From NCBI GenBank assembly GCA_025960445.1, contig JAICIT010000196.1, positions 1 to 5,734 of the forward strand: a DNA stretch of 5,734 nt, given 5' to 3'. A program made the position numbers and the translations under genes. How positions within the stretch are numbered: position 1 is the stretch's first letter; each line of letters begins with the position of its first letter. Positions 1 through 5,734 of this stretch are shown piece after piece. The DNA is from Bradyrhizobium sp. GTDB lineage: Bacteria > Pseudomonadota > Alphaproteobacteria > Rhizobiales > Xanthobacteraceae. The notes under the pieces were generated by a model. That model saw only the letters and a list, made by a program, of their open reading frames with translations, was not told the origin of the DNA and ran no database searches.

Positions 1-1338
1 CAAACGCTGAACATTGGCGTTGGACTGCTGAGTTCAATCGTTACGCTGGGATCCTTTGTCGTTATTCTTTGGGGCCTCTCTTCGACCGCGCCGCTGCACA
101 TTTTAGGTCGTGAGTTCGAGATACCAGGCTATCTGGTGTGGGGCGCGCTGATCTATGCAATCTTCGGAACGGCATTGACGCAGTGGATCGGGTCGCCCCT
201 GGTCAGCCTTGATTTCCAACAGCAACGCTTCGAAGCCGATTTCCGCTTCAACCTGGTTCGGGTCCGAGAGAACTCCGAGCAAATCGCGCTGCTGCAAGGC
301 GAGACTGCCGAGCGGCAACGGCTTTCGGATCGATTCGGCCGGGTGGTCGGAAACTGGTATCGGATCATGTGGCGGACCAAGCGGCTCACGGCCTTTACCG
401 CGAGCTATTCACAGGCGGCGGTGATCTTCCCGTATATTCTGGTCGCGCCAGCCTACTTTGCTAACAAGATCCAGCTCGGCGGCATGATGCAGACCGCATC
501 CGCCTTCTCCAGCGTGCAACAATCGTTGTCGTTCTTCGTATCCACGTATCGGACGCTCGCGGAATGGCGAGCTGTCGTCGCGCGTCTCGACGGATTCGAG
601 ACCTCGATCAAGAACGCGGAGGTGGTGGCTAGCAGCACGGATTCGATCGACGTCGTTCCATCAACAGGCAGCCGCAATATCGACCTGAAGCAGCTTCTGA
701 TTAGACTGCCGAATGGTACGCCGCTAGTTTCTGCCCAGAGCTTCAGCATACGTGGCAATGAGCGCACCTTGGTCACCGGCCCGTCGGGCGCCGGCAAGTC
801 GACGCTGTTTCGCGCCCTTGCCGGCATTTGGCCGTTCGGCAGCGGATCGATCACGATCCCTGCAAAAGCGAGCTTGATGATGCTGCCGCAGCGCCCGTAT
901 TTTCCGGTCGGTTCACTCAAGGCTGCCATCGTCTACCCGGCCGAACCGGAAGCGTTCCGTTCGGATCAGGTTGCGGATGCCGTCATGGCGGTAGGACTGC
1001 CGCAGCTCGCATCCAAACTCGAGGAGGATGCGCATTGGAATCGCATGCTGTCGCTGGGCGAGCAGCAGCGCCTCGGGCTCGCACGGGCGCTATTGCATCA
1101 GCCGCAATATCTTTTCCTCGACGAGGCCACGGCCTCGCTCGATGAAGCCTCGGAGGAGGCGCTTTACGCGCTGCTTGAAAAGAAATTGCCCGCGGCCACC
1201 ATCGTCTCGATCGGTCATCGCTCAACGCTTGAGGCCTTCCACCAGCGCAAGGTCGCGCTAGCGCGCGACGGCGATCGATTTGCGCTGCCGAATCGAAGCG
1301 AAGCTATCAAACCGGCTAGGGATGCTCCCCTGGTTTGA
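1..1338 (+). CDS. ABC transporter, fused permease and ATP-binding protein (YddA / SbmA-BacA-like), 5' partial
   Basis: This is an inner-membrane half-transporter with the membrane domain fused to a C-terminal ATPase. The frame is open from base 1, so the start lies outside; 445 residues remain of a family usually about 560-600 long. The GTG at 136 is internal. Numbered from base 1, hydrophobic membrane segments lie near residues 5-27, 42-68 and 137-155. An E-A-D-F-R-F stretch at 78-83 followed by L-V-R-x-R-E-N-S-E resembles the coupling region of YddA and ABCD-type transporters. The ATPase domain has Walker A GPSGAGKST (260-268), Q-loop Gln297, signature LSLGEQQ (350-356), Walker B YLFLDEA (370-376) and H-loop His406, so it appears catalytically intact. 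The LSLGEQQ signature instead of LSGGQ is typical of this family. The substrate cannot be read from the sequence; relatives handle peptides or acyl compounds. No plus-strand intrinsic terminator is visible after the stop. Family assignment is confident, substrate unknown. Confidence 0.93.
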   Translation, partial: QTLNIGVGLLSSIVTLGSFVVILWGLSSTAPLHILGREFEIPGYLVWGALIYAIFGTALTQWIGSPLVSLDFQQQRFEADFRFNLVRVRENSEQIALLQGETAERQRLSDRFGRVVGNWYRIMWRTKRLTAFTASYSQAAVIFPYILVAPAYFANKIQLGGMMQTASAFSSVQQSLSFFVSTYRTLAEWRAVVARLDGFETSIKNAEVVASSTDSIDVVPSTGSRNIDLKQLLIRLPNGTPLVSAQSFSIRGNERTLVTGPSGAGKSTLFRALAGIWPFGSGSITIPAKASLMMLPQRPYFPVGSLKAAIVYPAEPEAFRSDQVADAVMAVGLPQLASKLEEDAHWNRMLSLGEQQRLGLARALLHQPQYLFLDEATASLDEASEEALYALLEKKLPAATIVSIGHRSTLEAFHQRKVALARDGDRFALPNRSEAIKPARDAPLV

Positions 1339-1364
1339 AGCGGCGGCTTTCTAGATCGAGCGAC

Positions 1365-1414
1365 AAAAAATAAGCCAGAGCCCGATTCTGACTGACTCAG
1401 AACCGATCAGGCTC
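1365..1414 (-). terminator. Probable intrinsic terminator of the small CxxC/CxC gene
   Basis: Read on the minus strand, GAGCC pairs with GGCTC and CGGTTCTGA pairs with TCAGAATCG (one G-U) around a five-base loop, with a four-base bulge on one side. The hairpin spans 1378-1414 and begins 5 nt after the TAG stop at 1420-1422. The stretch that follows holds six T's (1365-1370), set about 7 nt from the stem. The bulge and the offset T-run make it weaker than the other two terminators here. It lies between convergent genes, but the plus strand lacks a T-run, so it probably serves the minus strand. Confidence 0.55.
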
Positions 1415-1419
1415 CGCAT

Positions 1420-1638
1420 CTAGGTAGATCGCCGATCCTGGCGACCGCTGACCGGAGTCGAACGCGCGGCAATGTCGGCCGAGAGTGAAATGAAGGTCTT
1501 TTCGCCGCACTGGCATTTGAGCAGGTGAAACGTTCGCCCGGTCGGCGGGTCAAGCATGCTGGAAACGCGCCTCGGCTCGCTCCCGCATCTCTCGCAGCAG
1601 GCGGCCATCGGTTCTGGAGCGCGAATCACTGCTTGCAT
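1420..1638 (-). CDS. Small hypothetical protein with CxxC and CxC motifs (possible zinc ribbon)
   Basis: From the ATG at 1638 this is a 72-residue protein of unknown function. It has a CCERCG cluster (Cys15 and Cys18 form CxxC) and a CQCG cluster (Cys42 and Cys44 form CxC) about 23 residues apart, with M-L-D-P-P-T-G-R between. This spacing suggests a four-cysteine metal site, probably a zinc ribbon; metal binding is inferred. Small proteins of this look are common hypothetical genes in Bradyrhizobium-type genomes. The start is uncertain: a TTG at 1674 would add 12 residues, an ATG at 1608 would remove 10 and still keep all cysteines, and none has a clear Shine-Dalgarno sequence. Support for a real gene comes from the paired cysteine motifs and the terminator-like hairpin just past the stop. 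The porin terminator lies just upstream, so the gene needs its own promoter in the short gap or read-through. I saw no convincing promoter. Confidence 0.6.
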   Translation of the reverse strand: MQAVIRAPEPMAACCERCGSEPRRVSSMLDPPTGRTFHLLKCQCGEKTFISLSADIAARSTPVSGRQDRRST

Positions 1639-1694
1639 GTCGAGAATGGAATCGCCGCCAGCCCGCAAACACAACTAGTCTTTTCAAAAGAACT

Positions 1695-1732
1695 AAAAAA
1701 ATAAGGGGCGGCAAATCGCTTTGCCGCCCCTT
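1695..1732 (-). terminator. Strong rho-independent terminator of the porin gene
   Basis: A perfect 13-bp stem (arms 1703-1715 and 1720-1732, AAGGGGCGGCAAA and its complement) closes a four-base loop. On the minus strand it is followed by A and then seven T's (1701-1695). It starts 17 nt after the porin stop codon. The plus-strand side is followed only by GTTTT, so activity in that direction would be weaker. Confidence 0.93.
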
Positions 1733-1749
1733 GTTTTCGAAAGCGCGGC

Positions 1750-2766
1750 TTACTTCAAATTGGTCATCGCCGTCAGGTCAGCCGAGAGCTTCACGATACC
1801 CGCCGCGCCGCACCAGTTTGAGCCGAAGCCTCCTGGATTGATTGGCGTCACGAACGACGGGCTGAAGTTGGTTGTGGTGTGATCGCTGGTAAATGCGTTG
1901 CAGCTAGCCTTGGAGAGGTTGGTATCGGAATAGCGCAGGTCAAGCGTGAACACCTTGTAGGTGAAGCCGACACCGATATTCCAGGTGTTGTAGCTGGGCT
2001 CGGGAATGCCGGCCGAAAAATTGGCCAAAGGACTGACAACGCCATAAAACGAGTCAGACGTGCCGAACCACTGACGGCCGAACTCGCCCGAGACATACAT
2101 TCCGACGCCGCTCGGGCCGAAGGTCGTGGTCGGGGCAGTCCACTTGCCGGTGATTGATGCGTAGTTGCCCCACGCGCCGGTGTTCAGGAAATTCGGCGAA
2201 TAGTACTCGTTGGCGCCGATCTGAAATTGATCGTTGAGCGTCACGTTGACCTTGGCGTAACCCTCGTAAAAGCTTGCATTAGCCTTGGCCACGTTGCCGT
2301 TGAGCGGCAAGTTTCCGTTCTGAATGCACTGGAAGGAGGAGTCCGGGATGCCGGAGCCAGGAAATGCCGCCGAGTTGAAGCATTGCCCACCCGGATAGAG
2401 ATAGCCCCACAGGCCGAAGTCGAAGGCAAACATTCCGAAGGTCGGCCGGATACCGCCGTAGATGTCGACCTCTGCGGCGGCGCGGTTCGGAAACGAGATG
2501 CTCTCGAAGGAGCTTCCGACATATAGCTGCAGGTCCTTTGTCACGTTGTAGCGCGGCTCAAAATAAGCGGCCACCGACGGTTTGTGGTTGGACTGGGTGA
2601 TGCCGCGGAAAATGTAGTCGTTCATGATCGCGCTGCCGAAGGCGATATCCCACGGCTCAAATGCAGGCGGTGGCGGAGCCTTCAATGCTTTGAGCGACAT
2701 GTCCGCGCCGAAAGCGGAAGCCGAAACCATCGTCAGCGCTGTCGCCAACAAAACTATTTTCTTCAT
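1750..2766 (-). CDS. TorF family putative porin (Gcw_chp-type outer membrane protein)
   Basis: This is a 338-residue exported protein expected to form a beta-barrel in the outer membrane; the family is called a putative porin and its substrate is not established. Residues 1-21 form a signal peptide (two lysines, a hydrophobic core, then S-A-S-A-F-G-A), with cleavage after Ala18 or Ala21. A proline-rich linker follows (P31-P34). The DYIFRGITQ stretch at 50-58 is the hallmark start of the TorF/Gcw_chp domain, and the rest shows alternating aromatic and small residues typical of barrel strands. The C-terminus is Lys, not the usual Phe. Four cysteines occur in the mature part. The ATG at 2766 is preferred because GGTGGGG lies 6 nt upstream; an in-frame GTG at 2778 overlaps that site and would put four residues before the signal peptide. 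It is followed by a strong terminator and preceded by a long non-coding stretch, so it is probably monocistronic. Confidence 0.9.
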   Translation of the reverse strand: MKKIVLLATALTMVSASAFGADMSLKALKAPPPPAFEPWDIAFGSAIMNDYIFRGITQSNHKPSVAAYFEPRYNVTKDLQLYVGSSFESISFPNRAAAEVDIYGGIRPTFGMFAFDFGLWGYLYPGGQCFNSAAFPGSGIPDSSFQCIQNGNLPLNGNVAKANASFYEGYAKVNVTLNDQFQIGANEYYSPNFLNTGAWGNYASITGKWTAPTTTFGPSGVGMYVSGEFGRQWFGTSDSFYGVVSPLANFSAGIPEPSYNTWNIGVGFTYKVFTLDLRYSDTNLSKASCNAFTSDHTTTNFSPSFVTPINPGGFGSNWCGAAGIVKLSADLTAMTNLK

Positions 2767-2772
2767 GACGAT

Positions 2773-2779
2773 CCCCACC
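2773..2779 (-). promoter_or_regulatory. Ribosome binding site of the porin gene
   Basis: GGTGGGG on the minus strand lies 6 nt before the ATG at 2766. It decides between this ATG and the in-frame GTG at 2778, whose codon falls inside the site. Its first two bases belong to the 10-bp inverted repeat at 2778-2787 / 2856-2865. Confidence 0.6.
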
Positions 2780-2865
2780 AGATTGAAAGGTCAGTCTGAT
2801 TCCGGCGCCCCCGAGGACAAGCGATAATCGACTGCAGGCAAATCGGTAACCTGAGTTCAATCTGG
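2778..2865. repeat. 10-bp inverted repeat in the porin leader
   Basis: CCAGATTGAA at 2778-2787 and TTCAATCTGG at 2856-2865 are exact inverted copies separated by 68 bases. In a porin transcript starting upstream of 2865, the downstream arm would sit directly against the ribosome binding site, so pairing could affect its access. The repeat is visible; any regulatory role is inferred. Confidence 0.5.
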
Positions 2866-3096
2866 AACGCGCCATCAGAGCCGTGAAGCAAAAATGACGG
2901 GCATTTGCCGCCTTCTTGGGCGTTCTGGCCACCTTGGCGAAGGTAGTTGCAGGGTGTTGCATTCCGACAACAAGTGCGGAAGTTTTTTCGAAGCCCCGAG
3001 ACCCGGTCACCACCTGAACGAGATGAGCTGCACGGAGACAAGAAGGGCGGGTCAGCTCGCACACCGATCGATTCGGCGTCGCTGACAGCGGGGCGC
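2780..3096. other. Gene-free region upstream of the porin gene
   Basis: No reading frame here has a convincing protein: those crossing it are Arg/Ser/Cys-rich, overlap the porin start or a terminator, and show no motif. The region must hold the porin promoter. The best candidate I found on the minus strand is TTACCG (2847-2842), a 17-nt spacer and TATCGC (2824-2819), but each hexamer matches the sigma-70 consensus at only three positions, so I do not call it. A six-base inverted pair, GTCAGC (3051-3056) and GCTGAC (3081-3086), encloses CCGA/TCGG and could be a weak hairpin or operator. No tRNA or known riboswitch was recognised. Confidence 0.5.
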
Positions 3097-3135
3097 CAAA
3101 AGCAAAAGGCCGCAGCGCGGGGGCGCTGCGGCCTT
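3097..3135 (-). terminator. Strong rho-independent terminator of the histone-like gene
   Basis: A perfect 13-bp GC-rich stem (3106-3118 with 3123-3135, AAGGCCGCAGCGC and its complement) closes a four-base loop. On the minus strand it runs into TTTTGCTTTTGG. It lies 22 nt after the histone-like gene's stop and should shield the porin promoter region from read-through. Confidence 0.9.
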
Positions 3136-3157
3136 GAGCCAAACGCTTGTGCGTCGG

Positions 3158-3547
3158 TCAGTGCTCGTTATCGCCGTCGCTGGCCGAGCCAGAGGAGTTC
3201 TCTGTCGAATGTCCCCATGAGGGCGCAGCCGGCGTGGCCCAGCTCGGGGCCGGAGCGGGAGATGGTGCAGCGGCAGGAGCTGGCGCAGCTTTTGGCGTCC
3301 GCTTCGCGGCTGATTTCTTTGCCGGCGACTTGCCGGCGCTCGCCTTTTTGGCTGACTTCCTGCCTGCTTTTTTAGCTGACTTCCTCGGCGCAGCCGCCTT
3401 GGACTTCTTGGCGGATTTCTTTGCAGACCTGGCCTTCTTTGCCGATTTTTTTGAAGACTTCTTCGCTGATTTTTTCTTGGCCATCACAGAACTTTTCCTG
3501 CCCTTTTTGGCCTTCTTGCCAGCTTTCTTCTTTTTGCCTTTAGCCAT
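3158..3547 (-). CDS. Histone H1-like lysine-rich DNA-binding protein
   Basis: This 129-residue protein has 35 Lys and 5 Arg and no acidic residue before Glu116, so it should bind DNA or RNA through charge. Residues 1-86 are a lysine/alanine/serine domain with six exact SAKK units (27-30, 35-38, 41-44, 45-48, 57-60, 65-68), like eukaryotic H1 tails and bacterial Hc1/AlgP-type proteins. Residues 87-101 are Ala/Pro-rich, two APSW motifs follow (100-103 and 108-111), and the tail (114-129) is Ser/Asn-rich with four acidic residues. Such proteins usually act as accessory nucleoid proteins. The start at 3547 is fixed by AGGAGG 6 nt upstream; an in-frame TTG at 3592 and ATG at 3571 lie upstream of that site. 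glcF ends 76 nt upstream on the same strand, with only a weak hairpin between. The repetitive composition limits homology claims: the broad class is clear, the exact family and role are not. Confidence 0.88.
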   Translation of the reverse strand: MAKGKKKKAGKKAKKGRKSSVMAKKKSAKKSSKKSAKKARSAKKSAKKSKAAAPRKSAKKAGRKSAKKASAGKSPAKKSAAKRTPKAAPAPAAAPSPAPAPSWATPAAPSWGHSTENSSGSASDGDNEH

Positions 3548-3553
3548 CGTGAT

Positions 3554-3559
3554 CCTCCT
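3554..3559 (-). promoter_or_regulatory. Consensus ribosome binding site of the histone-like gene
   Basis: AGGAGG on the minus strand lies 6 nt before the ATG at 3547. It is the best Shine-Dalgarno match in the window, suggests efficient translation, and settles the start codon. Confidence 0.88.
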
Positions 3560-3599
3560 GTTGCCGCCCATCAATGTCCATCGAGCGTTCAAGTCGTCC

Positions 3600-3615
3600 G
3601 CCTCATGCGTGAGGC
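3600..3615 (-). other. Small hairpin between glcF and the histone-like gene
   Basis: GCCTCA (3600-3605) and TGAGGC (3610-3615) form a perfect 6-bp stem with a four-base loop, 8 nt past the glcF stop. On the minus strand no T-run follows, so it is not a convincing intrinsic terminator. It could act as an attenuator or an mRNA-stability stem. The gap of 76 nt shows no clear promoter. Confidence 0.35.
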
Positions 3616-3623
3616 TCTTTCAA

Positions 3624-4940
3624 TCAGGTCAATCCTGGTCTCGGACCGCCTGTCGCCCAATCGAGAAGCTCAATCGTGTGCACTACAGGAACTGACGTGC
3701 CGCCGGCGATCTGCACCATGCATCCAATGTTGCCTGCGGCAATCATGTCCGGCCTTACCGTCGCAATGTTGGCGACCTTTCGGTCGCGCAATTTGTTCGC
3801 AATGTCAGGCTGGAGAATGTTGTAGGTCCCCGCCGAACCGCAACACAAATGGCTCTCGGGCACATCTTTCACCACGAATCCGCTCTTGGAAAGCAATTCT
3901 TTCGGAGCTTGCGTTATTTTCTGTCCATGCTGCAGAGAACAGGCCGAGTGATAGGCGATCACCATGCCGCCCGGTTGCTGCGCGGGCTGCAGCGACATGT
4001 CCTTGACATACTCTGTGATGTCCTTGGTCATCGCAGAAATTCTCGCGGCCGCCGCCGCGAAATCGCGATCAGAACGCAGCATGTACCCGTAATCCTTGAT
4101 TACGGTGCCGCAACCCGACGTGGTCACCAGGATGGCGTCGAGGCCGTTTTGCTCGGCTTCCTTGACCCAGACGGTGACATTGGCGCGGGCACGCGCCAAT
4201 GCGTCGTCGTCCCTTCCGAGGTGGTGGGAAAGCGCCCCGCAGCATTGTTCGTCCTTGACCAGCACCACCTCGACGCCGTGACGCGTCAAGAAGTTGATGG
4301 CGGCCTGGTTGATTCGCGGACCCAACACCTGCTGGGCACAGCCCTGCAGCAGAGCGACCCGCCCCAGTTTCTTGCCACGTGCGGCAAATACATTTCCGCC
4401 TGCCGGTCCCGGCGACGGCAGGGACGCGGGTGCAAGCGCCAGCATGGCTCTAACCCGGCGCAACAAACCCGGATTTGCCGGGTCGACCTCGCGGGTTGGC
4501 AGCAGCGCGCCCAGCCATCGGCCGCACCGCGCCAGGATCATGGATACCCGAAACCAGCCCGGACGCGGTAATATCCAGGCAAGAACGGCCCGAAGCGCGC
4601 GATCCGTAACCGGTCTCGTATATTCCTTTTCGATTCTCACCCGCGCCTGATCGACCAGATGCATGTAATTCACCCCGGACGGGCAGGTCGTCATGCAGGC
4701 GAGGCACGATAGACACCGATCGATGTGCTTGACCACCTCGGCGGTTGGCCGCTGGTTTTTCTCCAGCATCTCCTTGATGAGATAGATCCTGCCGCGCGGG
4801 CTATCGAGTTCATCCCCGAGCAGCACGTAAGTCGGACAGGTCGCCGTGCAAAATCCGCAATGCACACAGGCGCGCAAAATCTTGTCGGCTTCCGCAATAT
4901 CGGGATTGGACAGTTGGGCGGGACTGAACTCGGTTTTCAT
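3624..4940 (-). CDS. glcF: Glycolate oxidase iron-sulfur subunit GlcF
   Basis: GlcF is the electron-transfer subunit of the membrane-associated GlcDEF glycolate oxidase, which oxidises glycolate to glyoxylate. The 438-residue protein carries two 4Fe-4S motifs: CxxCxxCxxxCP at Cys25/28/31/35 and again at Cys76/79/82/86. Two CCG-domain modules follow, with CCG at 233-235 and 366-368 and conserved cysteines at 201, 277 and 334. This domain order (ferredoxin pair, then two CCG repeats) matches GlcF; E. coli GlcF is about 407 residues, so this one is slightly longer, the extra probably falling in the loop near 150-190. The ATG at 4940 overlaps the glcE stop as ATGA and has no strong Shine-Dalgarno of its own, pointing to translational coupling. 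All cluster ligands are present. The related lactate-utilisation protein LldE lacks the ferredoxin pair, and the adjacent glcE argues against LldF or GlpC. Confidence 0.95.
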   Translation of the reverse strand: MKTEFSPAQLSNPDIAEADKILRACVHCGFCTATCPTYVLLGDELDSPRGRIYLIKEMLEKNQRPTAEVVKHIDRCLSCLACMTTCPSGVNYMHLVDQARVRIEKEYTRPVTDRALRAVLAWILPRPGWFRVSMILARCGRWLGALLPTREVDPANPGLLRRVRAMLALAPASLPSPGPAGGNVFAARGKKLGRVALLQGCAQQVLGPRINQAAINFLTRHGVEVVLVKDEQCCGALSHHLGRDDDALARARANVTVWVKEAEQNGLDAILVTTSGCGTVIKDYGYMLRSDRDFAAAAARISAMTKDITEYVKDMSLQPAQQPGGMVIAYHSACSLQHGQKITQAPKELLSKSGFVVKDVPESHLCCGSAGTYNILQPDIANKLRDRKVANIATVRPDMIAAGNIGCMVQIAGGTSVPVVHTIELLDWATGGPRPGLT

Positions 4941-5734
4941 GCCACGGAATCTCGTTTCATCCGACCACGGTTCAAGATGGCCTTTGGATCGAAGCTCTGA
5001 CGGACCCGTTCGCTCAGGGCAGCGAGCCCGGCAGGCTGCGGATGGAATACATCGAGGTTGCGGCGCAGTTCATCCGATGCGCGCACCAATGTGGCGTGGC
5101 CGCCAGCGGCATTGACGTGACGACGTACCAGGGCCGCGTGAGCGTCCGGTCTCGGAGGCAGTGCTGCCCAGATCAGGCCGCCGCCCCAATCGTACAATAC
5201 GTCGCCCCCGGTCTCCTGCGACAGGCGTTGGCCCAGCGCGCCTCCAGAGGCTGGCGGACAAACGATTCGCCACACCGGCCAAGCTCCCAACGCGCCATTA
5301 GCGGCGAGCGGCAGGATGTCGCGAACAGAACTCCAGATGAGCGCGGAGGCAGCGTCTGCGATGATTTGAGTCGACCCGAACGGCGCCAGCAGACCGCCGA
5401 GCGCGGCTGCACGATGCTCAACTGAGGCTGAGATGCCCTCCAGCCGCAACAAGGTCAGCGCTTGTGATGGCGATCCAAGCTCACTGAGCCCATTTGCCGG
5501 TGCTTGAAGCGCGGACTTCGGCACGTGCGCTGCACCGGACACATCGAATGGGGAGCCCAACCCTGCTGTCATCGCCCGGTTTGCGGCGATGTGATCGAGG
5601 CCGTGCAGCACCAACGTCCGCTCGCTCTCCGGTCGCGGCATTACCTTGAGCGTCACCTCGGTCATCACAGCCAGTGTGCCCCACGATCCCGCCAGCAATT
5701 TGCACAGATCATAGCCGGTGACATTCTTCACAAC
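4937..5734 (-). CDS. glcE: Glycolate oxidase FAD-binding subunit GlcE, 5' partial
   Basis: GlcE is the second FAD-binding-type subunit of glycolate oxidase, needed with GlcD and GlcF for activity. The frame is open to the window edge, leaving 265 C-terminal residues; the N-terminal half of the FAD domain, including the PP-loop, lies outside. The fragment opens with V-V-K-N-V-T-G-Y-D-L, then G-S-W-G-T-L-A-V-M-T-E-V-T-L-K-V, the conserved end of the FAD_binding_4 fold in GlcD/GlcE proteins. The GTG at 5731 is therefore an internal valine. The C-terminus carries S-F-D-P-K-A-I-L-N-R-G-R-M, the family's usual closing motif. The middle is Ala/Gly/Leu-rich and poorly conserved, as expected for GlcE, which is shorter and more divergent than GlcD. 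Its stop overlaps the glcF start by four bases. Operon order implies glcD upstream, outside the window. Confidence 0.93.
   Translation of the reverse strand, partial: VVKNVTGYDLCKLLAGSWGTLAVMTEVTLKVMPRPESERTLVLHGLDHIAANRAMTAGLGSPFDVSGAAHVPKSALQAPANGLSELGSPSQALTLLRLEGISASVEHRAAALGGLLAPFGSTQIIADAASALIWSSVRDILPLAANGALGAWPVWRIVCPPASGGALGQRLSQETGGDVLYDWGGGLIWAALPPRPDAHAALVRRHVNAAGGHATLVRASDELRRNLDVFHPQPAGLAALSERVRQSFDPKAILNRGRMKRDSVA

Noticed and set aside
453..929. Minus-strand open frame of 158 codons inside the ABC transporter gene
   Set aside because: It lies opposite a clear ABC ATPase with all its motifs. High-GC coding DNA commonly leaves long antisense frames, and this one has no recognisable domain.
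2819..2847. Sigma-70-like promoter for the porin gene (TTACCG, 17 nt, TATCGC)
   Set aside because: Each hexamer matches the consensus at only three positions. Spacing alone is not enough evidence.
3051..3086. Nested inverted repeats GTCAGC/GCTGAC enclosing CCGA/TCGG
   Set aside because: The arms are only 6 and 4 bp with an uneven internal loop and no T-run. This is common by chance in GC-rich DNA, so I do not call an operator or terminator.
2657..3142. Minus-strand frames between the histone-like gene and the porin gene
   Set aside because: They run through the histone-like gene's terminator or into the porin start. Composition is Arg/Ser/Cys-rich and motif-free, and no ribosome binding site supports a start.
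3147..3695. Plus-strand open frame of 182 codons rich in Phe, Ala, Asp and Leu
   Set aside because: It is the antisense reflection of the lysine-rich repeats (AAG/AAA codons read as CTT/TTT). It runs across the terminator-side end of the histone-like gene and into glcF, and has no protein motif.
3849..4571. Plus-strand open frame of 240 codons opposite glcF
   Set aside because: It is fully antisense to glcF, whose cluster and CCG motifs are intact. Its translation is Arg/Gln/His-rich with no family features.
5729..5731. GTG as the start of glcE
   Set aside because: The frame stays open to the window edge, and the residues around it belong to the conserved V-V-K-N-V-x-G-Y-D motif in the middle of GlcE, so this is an internal valine.

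Overview
This 5.7 kb window is GC-rich chromosomal DNA with alphaproteobacterial character. The best guess is the Bradyrhizobium/Rhodopseudomonas group. That guess rests on the TorF-type porin with a D-Y-I-F-R-G-I-T-Q motif, the lysine-rich histone-like protein, the glcE-glcF pair and the small CxxC/CxC protein. It is family-level recognition by eye, not a database match.

Layout from left to right: (1) Positions 1-1338, plus strand: the 3' part of a fused permease/ATPase ABC transporter of the YddA/SbmA-BacA-like type, whose start lies before the window. (2) About 1420-1638, minus strand: a small protein with CxxC and CxC motifs, convergent with the ABC gene and followed by a probable terminator hairpin. 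(3) 1750-2766, minus strand: a secreted TorF-family putative porin with a textbook intrinsic terminator. (4) 2780-3096: about 320 bases with no convincing gene, which must hold the porin promoter and leader. (5) 3158-3547, minus strand: a very basic histone-H1-like protein with a near-ideal ribosome binding site and a 13-bp perfect terminator. (6) 3624-4940 and 4937-5734, minus strand: glcF and the 3' part of glcE, overlapping by ATGA. These encode the iron-sulfur and FAD-binding accessory subunits of glycolate oxidase. glcD would be expected further upstream, outside the window.

The genes do not form one system. glcE and glcF clearly belong together, oxidising glycolate to glyoxylate and passing electrons towards the respiratory chain. 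The histone-like gene lies 76 nt behind glcF on the same strand with only a weak hairpin between them, so it may receive some glc transcription. The porin and the small CxxC/CxC gene are each bounded by terminators and look like separate units. I found no CRISPR array, insertion sequence, tRNA, rRNA, phage gene or defence gene. I do not see a clear undescribed system. The most notable points are a 10-bp inverted repeat that includes part of the porin ribosome-binding region, the possible coupling of the histone-like gene to the glc operon, and the small CxxC/CxC gene.
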